A stretch of DNA of 23,319 nt from CAYLPJ01 sp964385465 (GTDB lineage: Bacteria; Planctomycetota; Phycisphaerae; SM23-33): positions 1-23,319 of the forward strand of contig CAYLPJ010000078.1 in the NCBI GenBank assembly GCA_964385465.1, written 5' to 3'. Below are positions 9,301-16,056 of this stretch, in pieces. Position numbers and translations under genes: made by a program. Position 1 is the stretch's first letter, and each line of letters begins with the position of its first letter. The notes below the pieces were generated by a model. That model was not told where the DNA came from. It did not search any database and worked only from the letters and a program-made list of their open reading frames with translations.

Positions 9301-9720
9301 GGCTGGCACGGCAGCAATCGGTTCGGCGGGGTGTTTGTCGAGCCCGGCGGCCGGACGCTGCTGGCGGTCACCAACGGCGTCGAGGGTATCTTCGCCAGCG
9401 CCGACGCGGGGGGGACCTGGCGCCGCGTTCCCGGCTCGGCCGACGCCCACGCCGGCCAGCCTCAGGCCCGGTTGGTCACCACACCGAGCCCGTCTCGGGG
9501 ATCCCGACCATCCACCGCTTCCCTCGCGACATCCAGCCGATCCTCGCCGCGCGCAACATGCTTCGCGGGGGCAACCCGCTGCGGATGCTTCGCGGCGGAC
9601 ACCGCAACGTCAAGCTCTCCGACGCCGAAACGAAGCTGCTGGACTGCTGGCTGCACCGCCGCGGGACGTTCAAGTTCGCCGAGGACTGGAAGCCCGTCGG
9701 CGACGACATCCGGCAGATGA
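6316..9720 (+). CDS. secreted double PQQ-like beta-propeller protein with frameshifted tail
   Basis: As it stands the frame encodes 1134 residues. An N-terminal signal (MAAVLIIAGAARGEP within the first 35 residues) is followed by a first PQQ-like propeller (about 35-550; blades such as GLLFVSDNRGDLHCYDAATG). A second propeller opens at about 574 with the hallmark DWPRFRGPAGNG and runs to about 960. Residues about 978-1050 (EWEKISDAVLEQ ... GIFASADAGGTWRRVPGSA) look like the start of a BNR/sialidase-type module. After about residue 1050 the sequence becomes serine/arginine-rich and non-protein-like, while the neighbouring frame becomes sensible, so the last 85 or so codons are probably out of frame. 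The ATG at 6316 has AGGAG eight bases upstream. It follows the HzsA-related gene by 32 bases. Quinone binding and enzyme activity are not established; many such propellers are non-catalytic. Confidence 0.82.
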   Translation: MDVPMAWCSPRSTAVWMAAVLIIAGAARGEPAAGTAPQWTDRPGRNRVSPAKGLPERLKDATLLWHEETGAQSNFGIPATIRGRRMLIGMARSGVKDHGRWLNGAIVCYDIRTGERLWQTQLPCRGYGLCCSPTVEGRRVYVQGGMAMCLDLLGQANGNDGPFTDEAAATGRRGKELLHNDADVLWVQEVFDPNVKLFAHHGHAGTPLVVGDQLWVPTSYAHGRHHMNIHLKTQKLKLAWDAPDPYKVPWRPNVKVLDKHTGRVIAHDTVRQEEVFHGCWSSLSSGVVDGRRLVLWGDGYGVLHAFAVPQLKPGEVVELEEVWRYDANPHAFRFDSDGEPISFPYLPWRPQFDAAVTSPNYIIAAAVFHGGKVYLATGRDYNYDGGKGGRRGGAGTLHCIDPRGRGDITKTGRVWMRTDVGRCTSTGAVTDDGLLFVSDNRGDLHCYDAATGEKHWAYDLGGHTFYCAPLVADGRVYVGTFKGDMYVFRAADRPDVISRTRLDAAVCAPSAVDGLLVVPTWKSVYVFAGPGYEGSRPDKPAGLIAGYGPAEHEDRTARRPAKPAGKTTLPDRTDWPRFRGPAGNGLARGLPEAWQPDAAWRAEVGGAVYAGAAVDGGVVYTLAHEQGVRDRLRTFDARTGRALAEAAWPNRVKDMDYGAAPRATPLLAGGRVYTLAANGVVQARQAGEVGKLLWQVDLIEDLGAELPTWGFSSNPVLVDRRLIVNPGAPGAAFVALDARSGKVLWKAAGAKANYAGFAVRHVSGRKRVIGIDAKHVVSLDAETGKRIWWKPLPPNPGYIVPAPIVTDAGVLIGTEAGIYLQPWGGEGELPPRWPVANEEFDTGSATAVVLDEMVLGLAYDRGLTALSLRGGLQRRWTFDGPKDVTGYGTLIAGDGRVLVFTRSGTIYLFEVNPRGARLLGSSKLTAETLAAPALADGAVYLRAGTKLHKLRLTPPPPGGGPEGRPPAAAPGASRPAGEWEKISDAVLEQAPRALKGWHGSNRFGGVFVEPGGRTLLAVTNGVEGIFASADAGGTWRRVPGSADAHAGQPQARLVTTPSPSRGSRPSTASLATSSRSSPRATCFAGATRCGCFAADTATSSSPTPKRSCWTAGCTAAGRSSSPRTGSPSATTSGR

Positions 9721-9864
9721 AGCACTATCACGTTCTGCCCGCCGACTTCGACTCCCGCCACCGGGCCCGTCGATTGCTTTGCCATCGACCGCCGTTACTA
9801 CCGCCTCTTCTACGGTCGTCGGCCCCATCGAGCCGCCAACGCGCTGCCGCCCATCCAGTGCTAG
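9480..9864 (+). pseudogene. frameshifted tail of the PQQ-like gene, HzsA-related-like C-terminal remnant
   Basis: In the frame one base behind the PQQ-like gene, about 9480-9752 reads sensibly: IPTIHRFPRDIQPILAARN, then GGHRNVKLSDAETKLLDCWL and DDIRQMKHYHVLPADFD. FPRDIQPIL and the VKLS..E..LL..W pattern recall the cytochrome and C-terminal regions of HzsA-related proteins, but no CxxCH is present. Ignoring the single T at 9753 gives DFDPATGPVDCFAIDRRYYR and continues in the original PQQ frame to TAG at 9862-9864. Two frame changes of opposite sign, near 9465-9490 and at 9753, therefore separate this tail from the upstream gene. Either the gene is decaying or these are assembly errors. The stop lies 6 bases before the 3' end of the convergent sialidase gene. 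Confidence 0.6.
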
Positions 9865-9870
9865 CCCGCG

Positions 9871-10992
9871 CTATCGGGGGCCTCGGCGGTTCCCCGCCAG
9901 CCAGCTTGCGGGGAAGCGGGCGAAGGTGATCGTCTCGTAGGGGTGCTGCCGGCCTCGCTCGTAGAGGCAGCAGACCGTTCCGTCCGGCAGGACCGCCAGG
10001 TCGCTGTAGGCGGCCGGGCCTTCGTGGAGGACCTTCGACGCCGGCCAGGTCTTGCCCTCGTCCGTGCTCGTCCGAAGCGTCATGTGTGTTCGCCCCGGGC
10101 CGGCGGGGTTTGAGTGCAGCAGCAGGCTCGGCTTCCACGAAACGCGGATCATCCCCGCCTGGCAGGTCGGGCAGTAGACGTCCGGGTGGAGCGTCGGCTC
10201 GGACCACGTGTGCCCACCGTCGTCGCTGACGGCGAAGGCCCGGCGGTTCTTCCCGCGGTAGTTGCGGATGCTCAGCAGGACGCGCCCGTCGGGCAGTTCG
10301 GCGGCCTGGCACTCGTTCATCTTGATGGCCGTCAGCTCGCCGCGCCGCCAGGACTTGCCATGATCGTCGCTGTAGACCATCACCGAGTGTCGGGCTTTGG
10401 CCCGCTGGCTCCAGACCGGGTGGGCCGAGCAGTCGCTGGGCACGAGCAGCCGCCCCTTGTGCTTTCCCCGTGTGATCTGGATGCCGTGCCCGGGCCCGGT
10501 GGCGTACCAGCTCCAGTTCGGGTCCTTGACGGTGGCGGTAATCCTGGTCGGCTCGGCCCAGGTGGCGCCGTCGTCGGTGCTGGAGGTGACGAACACGTCG
10601 CGGTTGTCGCGGGTGAACGGCAGCCAGATCGTCCCGGTCTTGCCGTCGACGACCGGGCAGGGGTTGCCGATGGTGATCTTCGCCGTCCCCCCTTCCTCGT
10701 GGACGACCCGCTGGGGGGACCACGTCCGCCCGCCGTCGGTGGAGCGGCGGAGCATCAGGTCGATGTCGCCGTGGTCCCGGCGGTTGTCCTTGCGCCCCTC
10801 GCAGAACGCCAGCAGCGTTCCCTCGCCCGTGACGACGAGGGCGGGGATGCGGTAGGTATGGTAGCCGCCCTCCCCGGCCGTGTAGACGGCCTGCTGGTGT
10901 GGCGCGTCGCCCGAGGCGCCCGGGCCGGCGTCTGCGGCCCACGCGACGGCGGCTGCTGACAGCAGTGCGGCGACGGCGATGGATGCGTTCAT
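9871..10992 (-). CDS. secreted exo-alpha-sialidase (GH33-like)
   Basis: A 373-residue protein with a Sec signal (MNASIAVAALLSAAAVAWA, cleavage near WAA-DAG). It carries the YRIP motif (47-50) and five Asp boxes: S84-W91, S138-W145, S208-W215, S256-W263 and S309-W316. The catalytic set known for the family can be placed: arginine triad R48, R243 and R301, an acidic residue in the D73-D78 stretch, E227 in NECQ, nucleophile Y329 in AYSDL and E345 in LYE. Length is normal for a single-domain bacterial sialidase. The predicted role is hydrolysis of terminal sialic acids from glycans outside the cytoplasm. The ATG at 10992 has GGAG six bases upstream. No sialic acid catabolic genes (lyase, kinase, epimerase) are visible nearby, so a related nonulosonate or another substrate is possible. 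Confidence 0.93.
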   Translation of the reverse strand: MNASIAVAALLSAAAVAWAADAGPGASGDAPHQQAVYTAGEGGYHTYRIPALVVTGEGTLLAFCEGRKDNRRDHGDIDLMLRRSTDGGRTWSPQRVVHEEGGTAKITIGNPCPVVDGKTGTIWLPFTRDNRDVFVTSSTDDGATWAEPTRITATVKDPNWSWYATGPGHGIQITRGKHKGRLLVPSDCSAHPVWSQRAKARHSVMVYSDDHGKSWRRGELTAIKMNECQAAELPDGRVLLSIRNYRGKNRRAFAVSDDGGHTWSEPTLHPDVYCPTCQAGMIRVSWKPSLLLHSNPAGPGRTHMTLRTSTDEGKTWPASKVLHEGPAAYSDLAVLPDGTVCCLYERGRQHPYETITFARFPASWLAGNRRGPR

Positions 10993-11186
10993 GTGGGTCT
11001 CCGTGTGCGTTCGTCCGAGGTCGGTCCTACCTGTTCAACCCGGATGGGGGCGGGAGATTCCGGAGAACCCGGGCGTGCCCGCGAGCGATGCACCCCGCCG
11101 CGCATACAATGACCGATGGCATTCGCAGCAAGGCGTCCGGGGGATATCCGCCCGCGGCGCGACACGGAACGGAAGGTTGGTGCCCC

Positions 11187-12131
11187 ATGGCCTATCGCAT
11201 ACTCGAAGACGAATCGGTCCAGGACGGCGTGCGGCGGATCGCCCACGAGCAGATCGACAAGGCGGTGGAAGAGGTCGAGGACAGCGACCTCGACGACCAC
11301 GAGACCGTCCACCAGGCCCGCAAGCGCTGCAAGAAGATTCGCGGGCTCGTCCGCCTGGTCCGCCCGGAGTTCGATGCCTACAGCTCGGAGAACACGTGGT
11401 TCCGCGACGCCGCCCGCAAGCTGTCGGACATCCGCGACGCCACCACGCTGTTGGAGTGCTTCGATGCCCTCATGGGCCGCTACGGCGACGAGATCGACAC
11501 CGACGCGTTCGCCCCCGTCCGCGAGCCGCTTCTGGAGCGGCGCGAGGACGTATGCGACGACAAGGACGCCGACGATCGCCTGGAGGAGTTCCACGACGCG
11601 ATGGAGGACAGCCACGACCGCGTGGACTCCTGGACGCTCGACGAGGCGGGCTTCGACGCCATCGCCGGCGGGCTGAAGAAGACCTACAAGCGGGCCCGCA
11701 AGGCCATGGCGAAGGCCTACGAGGAGCCGACCGTCGAGAGCTTCCACGAATGGCGGAAGCGGGTGAAGTACAACCGCTATCACACGCGGCTGCTGCGGGA
11801 GGTGTGGCGGGGCGTGATGAAGCCGACGCGCGACGAGGTCAAGCACCTCTCGGACCTGCTCGGCGACGACCACGATCTCGCCGTGCTCCGCGCCACCCTC
11901 CTGGCCGAGCCGGACCGCTTCGGCAAGCAGCGGGACATCCAGGCCCTGCTCGCCCTGATCGACCAGCGCCGCAAGGAGCTCCAGGCCTGGGCCCATCCCC
12001 TCGGCGAGCGCCTCTACGCCGAGAAGCCGAGCGACTACGTCAAGCGCCTCGGCCGGGCGTGGCAGGCCTGGCGGGCCGAACAGGAGATCGCCGCCGCCCT
12101 GTCCGCGGACTCCGCGAAGGTCTACTCGTGA
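11187..12131 (+). CDS. CHAD domain protein
   Basis: A 314-residue, highly charged, helical protein with no signal peptide or membrane segment. It shows the CHAD (conserved histidine alpha-helical domain) pattern: HETVHQARKRCKKIRGLVRLVR near the N-terminus, FHEWRKRVKYNRYHTRLLREVW in the second half, then LSDLLGDDHDLAVLRATLL. CHAD domains bind polyphosphate through basic and histidine-lined faces and often locate to polyP granules. No CYTH/triphosphatase domain is fused and no polyphosphate kinase is in the window. The ATG at 11187 was chosen because the family N-terminus begins there; GGAAGG lies upstream with a rather long gap, and in-frame codons further upstream are not CHAD-like. The 3' end is 6 bases from the convergent SGNH-like gene. 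Confidence 0.9.
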   Translation: MAYRILEDESVQDGVRRIAHEQIDKAVEEVEDSDLDDHETVHQARKRCKKIRGLVRLVRPEFDAYSSENTWFRDAARKLSDIRDATTLLECFDALMGRYGDEIDTDAFAPVREPLLERREDVCDDKDADDRLEEFHDAMEDSHDRVDSWTLDEAGFDAIAGGLKKTYKRARKAMAKAYEEPTVESFHEWRKRVKYNRYHTRLLREVWRGVMKPTRDEVKHLSDLLGDDHDLAVLRATLLAEPDRFGKQRDIQALLALIDQRRKELQAWAHPLGERLYAEKPSDYVKRLGRAWQAWRAEQEIAAALSADSAKVYS

Positions 12132-12137
12132 GCCGGG

Positions 12138-14141
12138 CTAGCGCTTTGCCGGTTCGGCGAAGATCATCGCGCCGAAGCCGCTGGTGTCGGTCTCGTTCTC
12201 GGCACCGCCCTTCCACATGATCCGGCCGACAGCCCCCTTGCCGTCGTTGTCGTTCACGCCGAGGTCGAAACCGTAGACCCTGTTCGGCTTCCGCCTGCCG
12301 TTGAAGCCGATCCGGATCTCGCCCGTGTAGCCGCGCTGCGTCCGCACAAACGCACACGTGACCCGGCGCTGCTCCAGGTTGAAGGCATGAACCCGCCCGG
12401 ATACGGAGCAGACGATGCGGCAGTCGTCGCTGTTGTACTCCTTCTCGCGATTGTTGTTGCGATCGAAATACAGCTCGATCCCGTCGTCGTCGCGGACGTC
12501 TTCCGAATCGCCGACGACCTTGTCGTCCTTCACGTCCACGGCGACGTAGATCCGCCTCCTGTCGTACACCACCCCGAAGCGCGCCGAGCACGACGGCGCG
12601 CCCTTCACGCCCCGGGTCACCTTGTGACCCAGCTCGCCGAACGCCGCATCCGGCTTGCCGTCGATTTCCGGCTCGGCATCGATCCACCGGGCGATGCATG
12701 CGCCCTTGCCCGGCGGGCCGACGTTGAGGATCACCTCCCGTTCCGCCTTGTCCGGGGCGTTCGGATCCGCGTCGGCGGCGAGCACCCGCAGCTTGTACGT
12801 CCCCTCGCACGCGGGCGAGCCGGACAGGATGCCCGTGTGGCTCAGCTCCAGGCCGGGCACCATCCGGTGCTTGCTGCCCCGTTTGCGAGGCGTCCATTCC
12901 TTGCCGTCCTCCGCCTTGATCCATGAGCCCACGAGCCGCCAGGTGATCTCCCCGTTCCCGCCGCGGACCTTCAGGCGGTAATCGAGGTACTCTCCGCAGG
13001 TGAGTGCGGGAATCGCCTGCTCCGGGATGGCCGGCACGCTCTCGGGCACGCAGGCGAGCTTCAGCTCGCGAAGGGCGGTGCGGCCCCGCGAGTCGGTGGC
13101 CTTCAGCGTGAAATCGAATTCGCCTGTCCCCTCGCAGGTCCCCGCGAGCAGTCCGTTCGGATCGACCCGGATGCCGCGCGGAAGAGCCCCGCCTCCCAGG
13201 GACCATGTGACGGGCTCCTCGCCGAAGGCGGACTTCAATTCACGGCCGAACGGTTCGCCCGACACGGCATCGGGGAACCACGGCGTGAGGATGCGGAACT
13301 GCCCTTCGGCCTCGACGCCGCTGTGCGGGTGGGCGTTCACCGCTTCCCAGACCGTCTGCTGGATCGCGGCGGCAAGGTCCGCGGGGATCTCGCCGTAAGG
13401 CTCCGTGGGCAGGCCGACCGGAGATTCCCGGTAGATCGTCGCGAAGAACGTGCAGCCGACGATGTACTCGCCGAGATGGTTCTGGTGCGAGCCGTCGCTG
13501 TAGCCGTCGTAGATGCTCTTCATGCCGGGCACGAGGCCGGCCCGGATCTTCAGCTCCAGCAGATGCATCGCATGCCCGACGGGTATCATCAGCGGCGGCT
13601 TGATGTCCGGATGGGCCTTGCGCAGGTCCTTGAGGAACTCCTCGAAGCCCAGCCGGATGTTGTTCTGGATGTCCTTCGAGTCCGCCAGCCACTGCCTGTC
13701 GAAGCTCCCTCCGCGTATTCGAGGCCACTGGGCGAACACGTACACCTGCACATCCGGGCTCTTGGTGAGGGCGTAGCGGATGACGTTTCCGGCCGCCTGG
13801 AGTTCCGGCTCGTAGCCGTCGCGAGGCTCCAGCGTGATGGCGTCCCACCGGTACTCGCCCAACGCCTTGGCCAGCGGGCCGTAAGGCTTCCGGCCGTTGC
13901 CCTTCGTGCGGTGAGCCCACAGCCAACGGATGGGCGCCCCGGGCACCTGGTGCTTCCCCCAGATGTGCTCATGCCCTCGTGATTCGGCGAGCTTCTCGAA
14001 GGAGCTGTACTTGACCTGATCGGTCAGGCTGCTGCCCATGAGGTAGATTCGACGAGTCTTCTTGCCCTGCTGTTCCGCGGCCGGGCCGGCCGGGGGGCAG
14101 CACAACAGCGACACCATCGCAAACACGGTCCATCGGGTCAT
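12138..14141 (-). CDS. secreted SGNH-like hydrolase with Ig-like and CBM9-like domains
   Basis: A 667-residue exported protein. The signal is MTRWTVFAMVSLLCCPPAGPA. Residues about 30-270 form an SGNH-like domain: block I LMGSSLTDQ (candidate nucleophile S38) and C-terminal SDGSHQNHLGEY with D216 and H219 as candidate catalytic pair. Two putative Ig-like segments follow (about 283-365 and 375-475), with cadherin-like phrases such as LPRGIRVDPNGLLAGTCEGTG and LELSHTGILSGSPACEGTYK. The end (about 484-665) resembles a CBM9-type sugar-binding domain: AEPEIDGKPDAAFGELG, YDRRRIYVAVDVKDD, DDDGIELYFD. The predicted role is deacylation of a bound polysaccharide, but activity is inferred. The ATG at 14141 is preceded by GGAGG (complement of 14150-14154) eight bases away, favouring it over 14159. 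A pair of adjacent cysteines precedes the cleavage region but does not fit a lipobox. Confidence 0.8.
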   Translation of the reverse strand: MTRWTVFAMVSLLCCPPAGPAAEQQGKKTRRIYLMGSSLTDQVKYSSFEKLAESRGHEHIWGKHQVPGAPIRWLWAHRTKGNGRKPYGPLAKALGEYRWDAITLEPRDGYEPELQAAGNVIRYALTKSPDVQVYVFAQWPRIRGGSFDRQWLADSKDIQNNIRLGFEEFLKDLRKAHPDIKPPLMIPVGHAMHLLELKIRAGLVPGMKSIYDGYSDGSHQNHLGEYIVGCTFFATIYRESPVGLPTEPYGEIPADLAAAIQQTVWEAVNAHPHSGVEAEGQFRILTPWFPDAVSGEPFGRELKSAFGEEPVTWSLGGGALPRGIRVDPNGLLAGTCEGTGEFDFTLKATDSRGRTALRELKLACVPESVPAIPEQAIPALTCGEYLDYRLKVRGGNGEITWRLVGSWIKAEDGKEWTPRKRGSKHRMVPGLELSHTGILSGSPACEGTYKLRVLAADADPNAPDKAEREVILNVGPPGKGACIARWIDAEPEIDGKPDAAFGELGHKVTRGVKGAPSCSARFGVVYDRRRIYVAVDVKDDKVVGDSEDVRDDDGIELYFDRNNNREKEYNSDDCRIVCSVSGRVHAFNLEQRRVTCAFVRTQRGYTGEIRIGFNGRRKPNRVYGFDLGVNDNDGKGAVGRIMWKGGAENETDTSGFGAMIFAEPAKR

Positions 14142-14338
14142 AATCCGCTCCTCCGCCATTGCAGTCGTTCGGTCGCCGCATTGTACCGTCGAGGGCCCTG
14201 GCTCCCAATACCGCGTCGAAAGGAGGTGAGCCGGCCTTTCCGGTCGGCCGTGCGGCGCAGTATAGTGGGAAGCGCTGCACCCGGCGGCGTTGCCGGGCGC
14301 AGCCCCGGGGAACTGTCGTCAGAGGAAAGGTGAGTGCC
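14142..14338. promoter_or_regulatory. divergent intergenic region with an orphan Shine-Dalgarno-like sequence
   Basis: This region separates the divergent SGNH-like and beta-helix genes. TATAGT at 14261-14266 is a possible -10 for the plus-strand gene, with no good -35. AAAGGAGGTGA at 14219-14229 is a near-perfect anti-SD match, yet no start codon lies 5-12 bases after it; the nearest is GTG at 14250. The start used for the beta-helix gene has its own AGGAAAGG at 14323-14330. Confidence 0.35.
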
Positions 14339-15718
14339 GTGAACAGATCGCTTGGCGAAGAGCACACGCTACGACGGGGCCGGTTCGTTGTGCTGCTGAC
14401 CATGGCATTGGCCGCGCGCCTGCTGCCGGCCGGTGAAGGGGCCGCCGGCAGCGCGAAGCGCCCCCAGGGCAAGGTCCTCCACTCCGCGAAGCTCGGCTGG
14501 CGGGCGGATGAGGACGTGACCGGCCGGTTTGCGGCCGTGCTGGCCGGGGAACTGGCCGACGGCGGAGAGCTTGTCCTCGATCACCGCTACCGCATTCGCG
14601 GCAGCCACACGCTGCCGGATGGCGCGGTCCTCTCGGCGGTGAAGGGAGCGGGGCTGGATGTCACCGACGCGGCCAAGCCCGAGAGCAACCGGCCGTTGCT
14701 GGCGCTGGGCAACGGAACGACGGTTCGCAACCTGACGATCCGCTACCTGGATACGCCGAAGGTCGGCCCGACGGGCGAGAAGCACGGCGTGCACTTCACG
14801 CGGCGGCTGGGCCTCGAGGGTCGCGGCAAGCGTGGCCTGCGGATCGAGAACTGCCGGCTGACCGGCTCGATCGGGCATCACATCAAGCTGATGGATTGCC
14901 GGGAGGTCGAGGTCGTCGGCTGTCACGTCGCCGGCGGGCACTGGTCGATCGTGCTGACCGGCGTGTCCGAGCTGGCCTTCCGTCGGTGCGTGGTCGAGAA
15001 GTGCCAGGGCGACGGCATCAAGACCGGCGGCGGCGCGAGCGGCGCGGTGCGGAAGGTGGTCGTCGAGCGATGCCTCTTCCAGGACAACCTCCGGGACGGC
15101 ATCGACACCACCGGCGGGTTCAACGACGCGGTGGTCCGCAACTGCATCTTCCGCCGGCTGGGCGTATCGGGCATGGACATCAAGGCGCACTACGAATCGA
15201 AAACCGGTCGGATCGAGGACCTCGCGCCGGAGAACATCGGCATCCGCGTCGAGAGATGCCTCTTCCACGACATGCCCAACGCCTTCGTGATCACCACGCT
15301 GGATTGCGGCCGGCGCGACGGGAAGGGCAAGGAGCTCCTGACGGCCGAGAACATGAAGAAGTACGCCCCGCATGACATCGAGGTGGTGGATTGCGTGATC
15401 GGCCACGCCGAGAAGCCGCTGCGGTCAGCCCAGAAGGGCGGCTACGGCGTGAACTACCCCAGCGACGCCGGGGAGCACATGCGGATGCTCTTCGTCAAGG
15501 ACGGCTACGACATCCGCTACCGCGGCATCCGCCTGTCCGGCGAGCGGATCATGCCCGTCCACATCCGCAGCATCGGCGGCTCCCGCCACCTGTCCAAGGA
15601 GGCCGCCGAGGCCATCAAGCCCACCGTCACAGGCACCGTGGTCGAGGAGCCCGCCCCGCCGATCAAGCCCGGCGTCACCGAGGTCCCCTTCCCCTGCGGG
15701 CCGAGAGAGCTGGAGTGA
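14339..15718 (+). CDS. secreted right-handed parallel beta-helix protein
   Basis: A 459-residue protein with an N-terminal signal (RRGRFVVLLTMALAARLLPA; cleavage likely near AGEG-AAG). The central part (about 120-340) is a series of parallel beta-helix rungs: NGTTVRNLTIRYL, GLRIENCRLTGSIGHHIKL, EVEVVGCHVAGGHWSIVLTG, LAFRRCVVEKCQGDGIKTGG, VVVERCLFQDNLRDGIDTTG and AVVRNCIFRRLGVSGMDIKA. The fold is shared with pectate lyases, polygalacturonases, alginate epimerases and non-catalytic surface proteins. DGI/GMDIK asparates could bind calcium, but no family-specific catalytic motif is certain. GTG at 14339 was chosen because AGGAAAGG lies eight bases upstream; GTG at 14330 is the alternative. It is divergent from the SGNH-like gene and could share regulation with it. 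Confidence 0.8.
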   Translation: MNRSLGEEHTLRRGRFVVLLTMALAARLLPAGEGAAGSAKRPQGKVLHSAKLGWRADEDVTGRFAAVLAGELADGGELVLDHRYRIRGSHTLPDGAVLSAVKGAGLDVTDAAKPESNRPLLALGNGTTVRNLTIRYLDTPKVGPTGEKHGVHFTRRLGLEGRGKRGLRIENCRLTGSIGHHIKLMDCREVEVVGCHVAGGHWSIVLTGVSELAFRRCVVEKCQGDGIKTGGGASGAVRKVVVERCLFQDNLRDGIDTTGGFNDAVVRNCIFRRLGVSGMDIKAHYESKTGRIEDLAPENIGIRVERCLFHDMPNAFVITTLDCGRRDGKGKELLTAENMKKYAPHDIEVVDCVIGHAEKPLRSAQKGGYGVNYPSDAGEHMRMLFVKDGYDIRYRGIRLSGERIMPVHIRSIGGSRHLSKEAAEAIKPTVTGTVVEEPAPPIKPGVTEVPFPCGPRELE

Positions 15719-16056
15719 CGCTGGCTCGGCGAGGCACGCTGCCTGGATCCGGCAGGCCATTCCCCCGATGGGAACCAGCGCCGCCCTGCCGGACGGGCCG
15801 ACAAGGGTCCTTGCTGCTTGCCTGAGTCGTCTGGAGAGGCCGGTGTCGGTCCAATGCACATCGCACGGGACAAGCTGCCCCCGAACTGCATCGCGGACAG
15901 TGCCTCCGACGGGTGCGAATGAAGACCATCCCCGCGGGACCGCGAACGGGTGGTCCTGTCCTGGCCAGGAGGCCCGCGCACCTCTGGCTGGATCGGGCCG
16001 CGTCGGATTCGTGTGATCGCGCCGGAGACGGCCGCCGGCGCCAGCCCCCGCCGCTG
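15719..16056. other. intergenic region, no gene seen
   Basis: This 338-base stretch lies between the 3' ends of the beta-helix gene (plus) and the GH16-like gene (minus). Open frames on both strands are short, rich in arginine, proline and serine, and lack ribosome binding sites. No strong hairpin followed by a T-run was seen, so termination signals for the convergent genes are not obvious. Confidence 0.5.

Noticed and set aside
6256..9450. Very long open frame on the minus strand opposite the PQQ-like gene
   Set aside because: It is Arg/Pro/Val/Gly-rich with no recognisable domain. Long antisense frames are expected in GC-rich coding DNA, and the plus-strand protein has clear family motifs.
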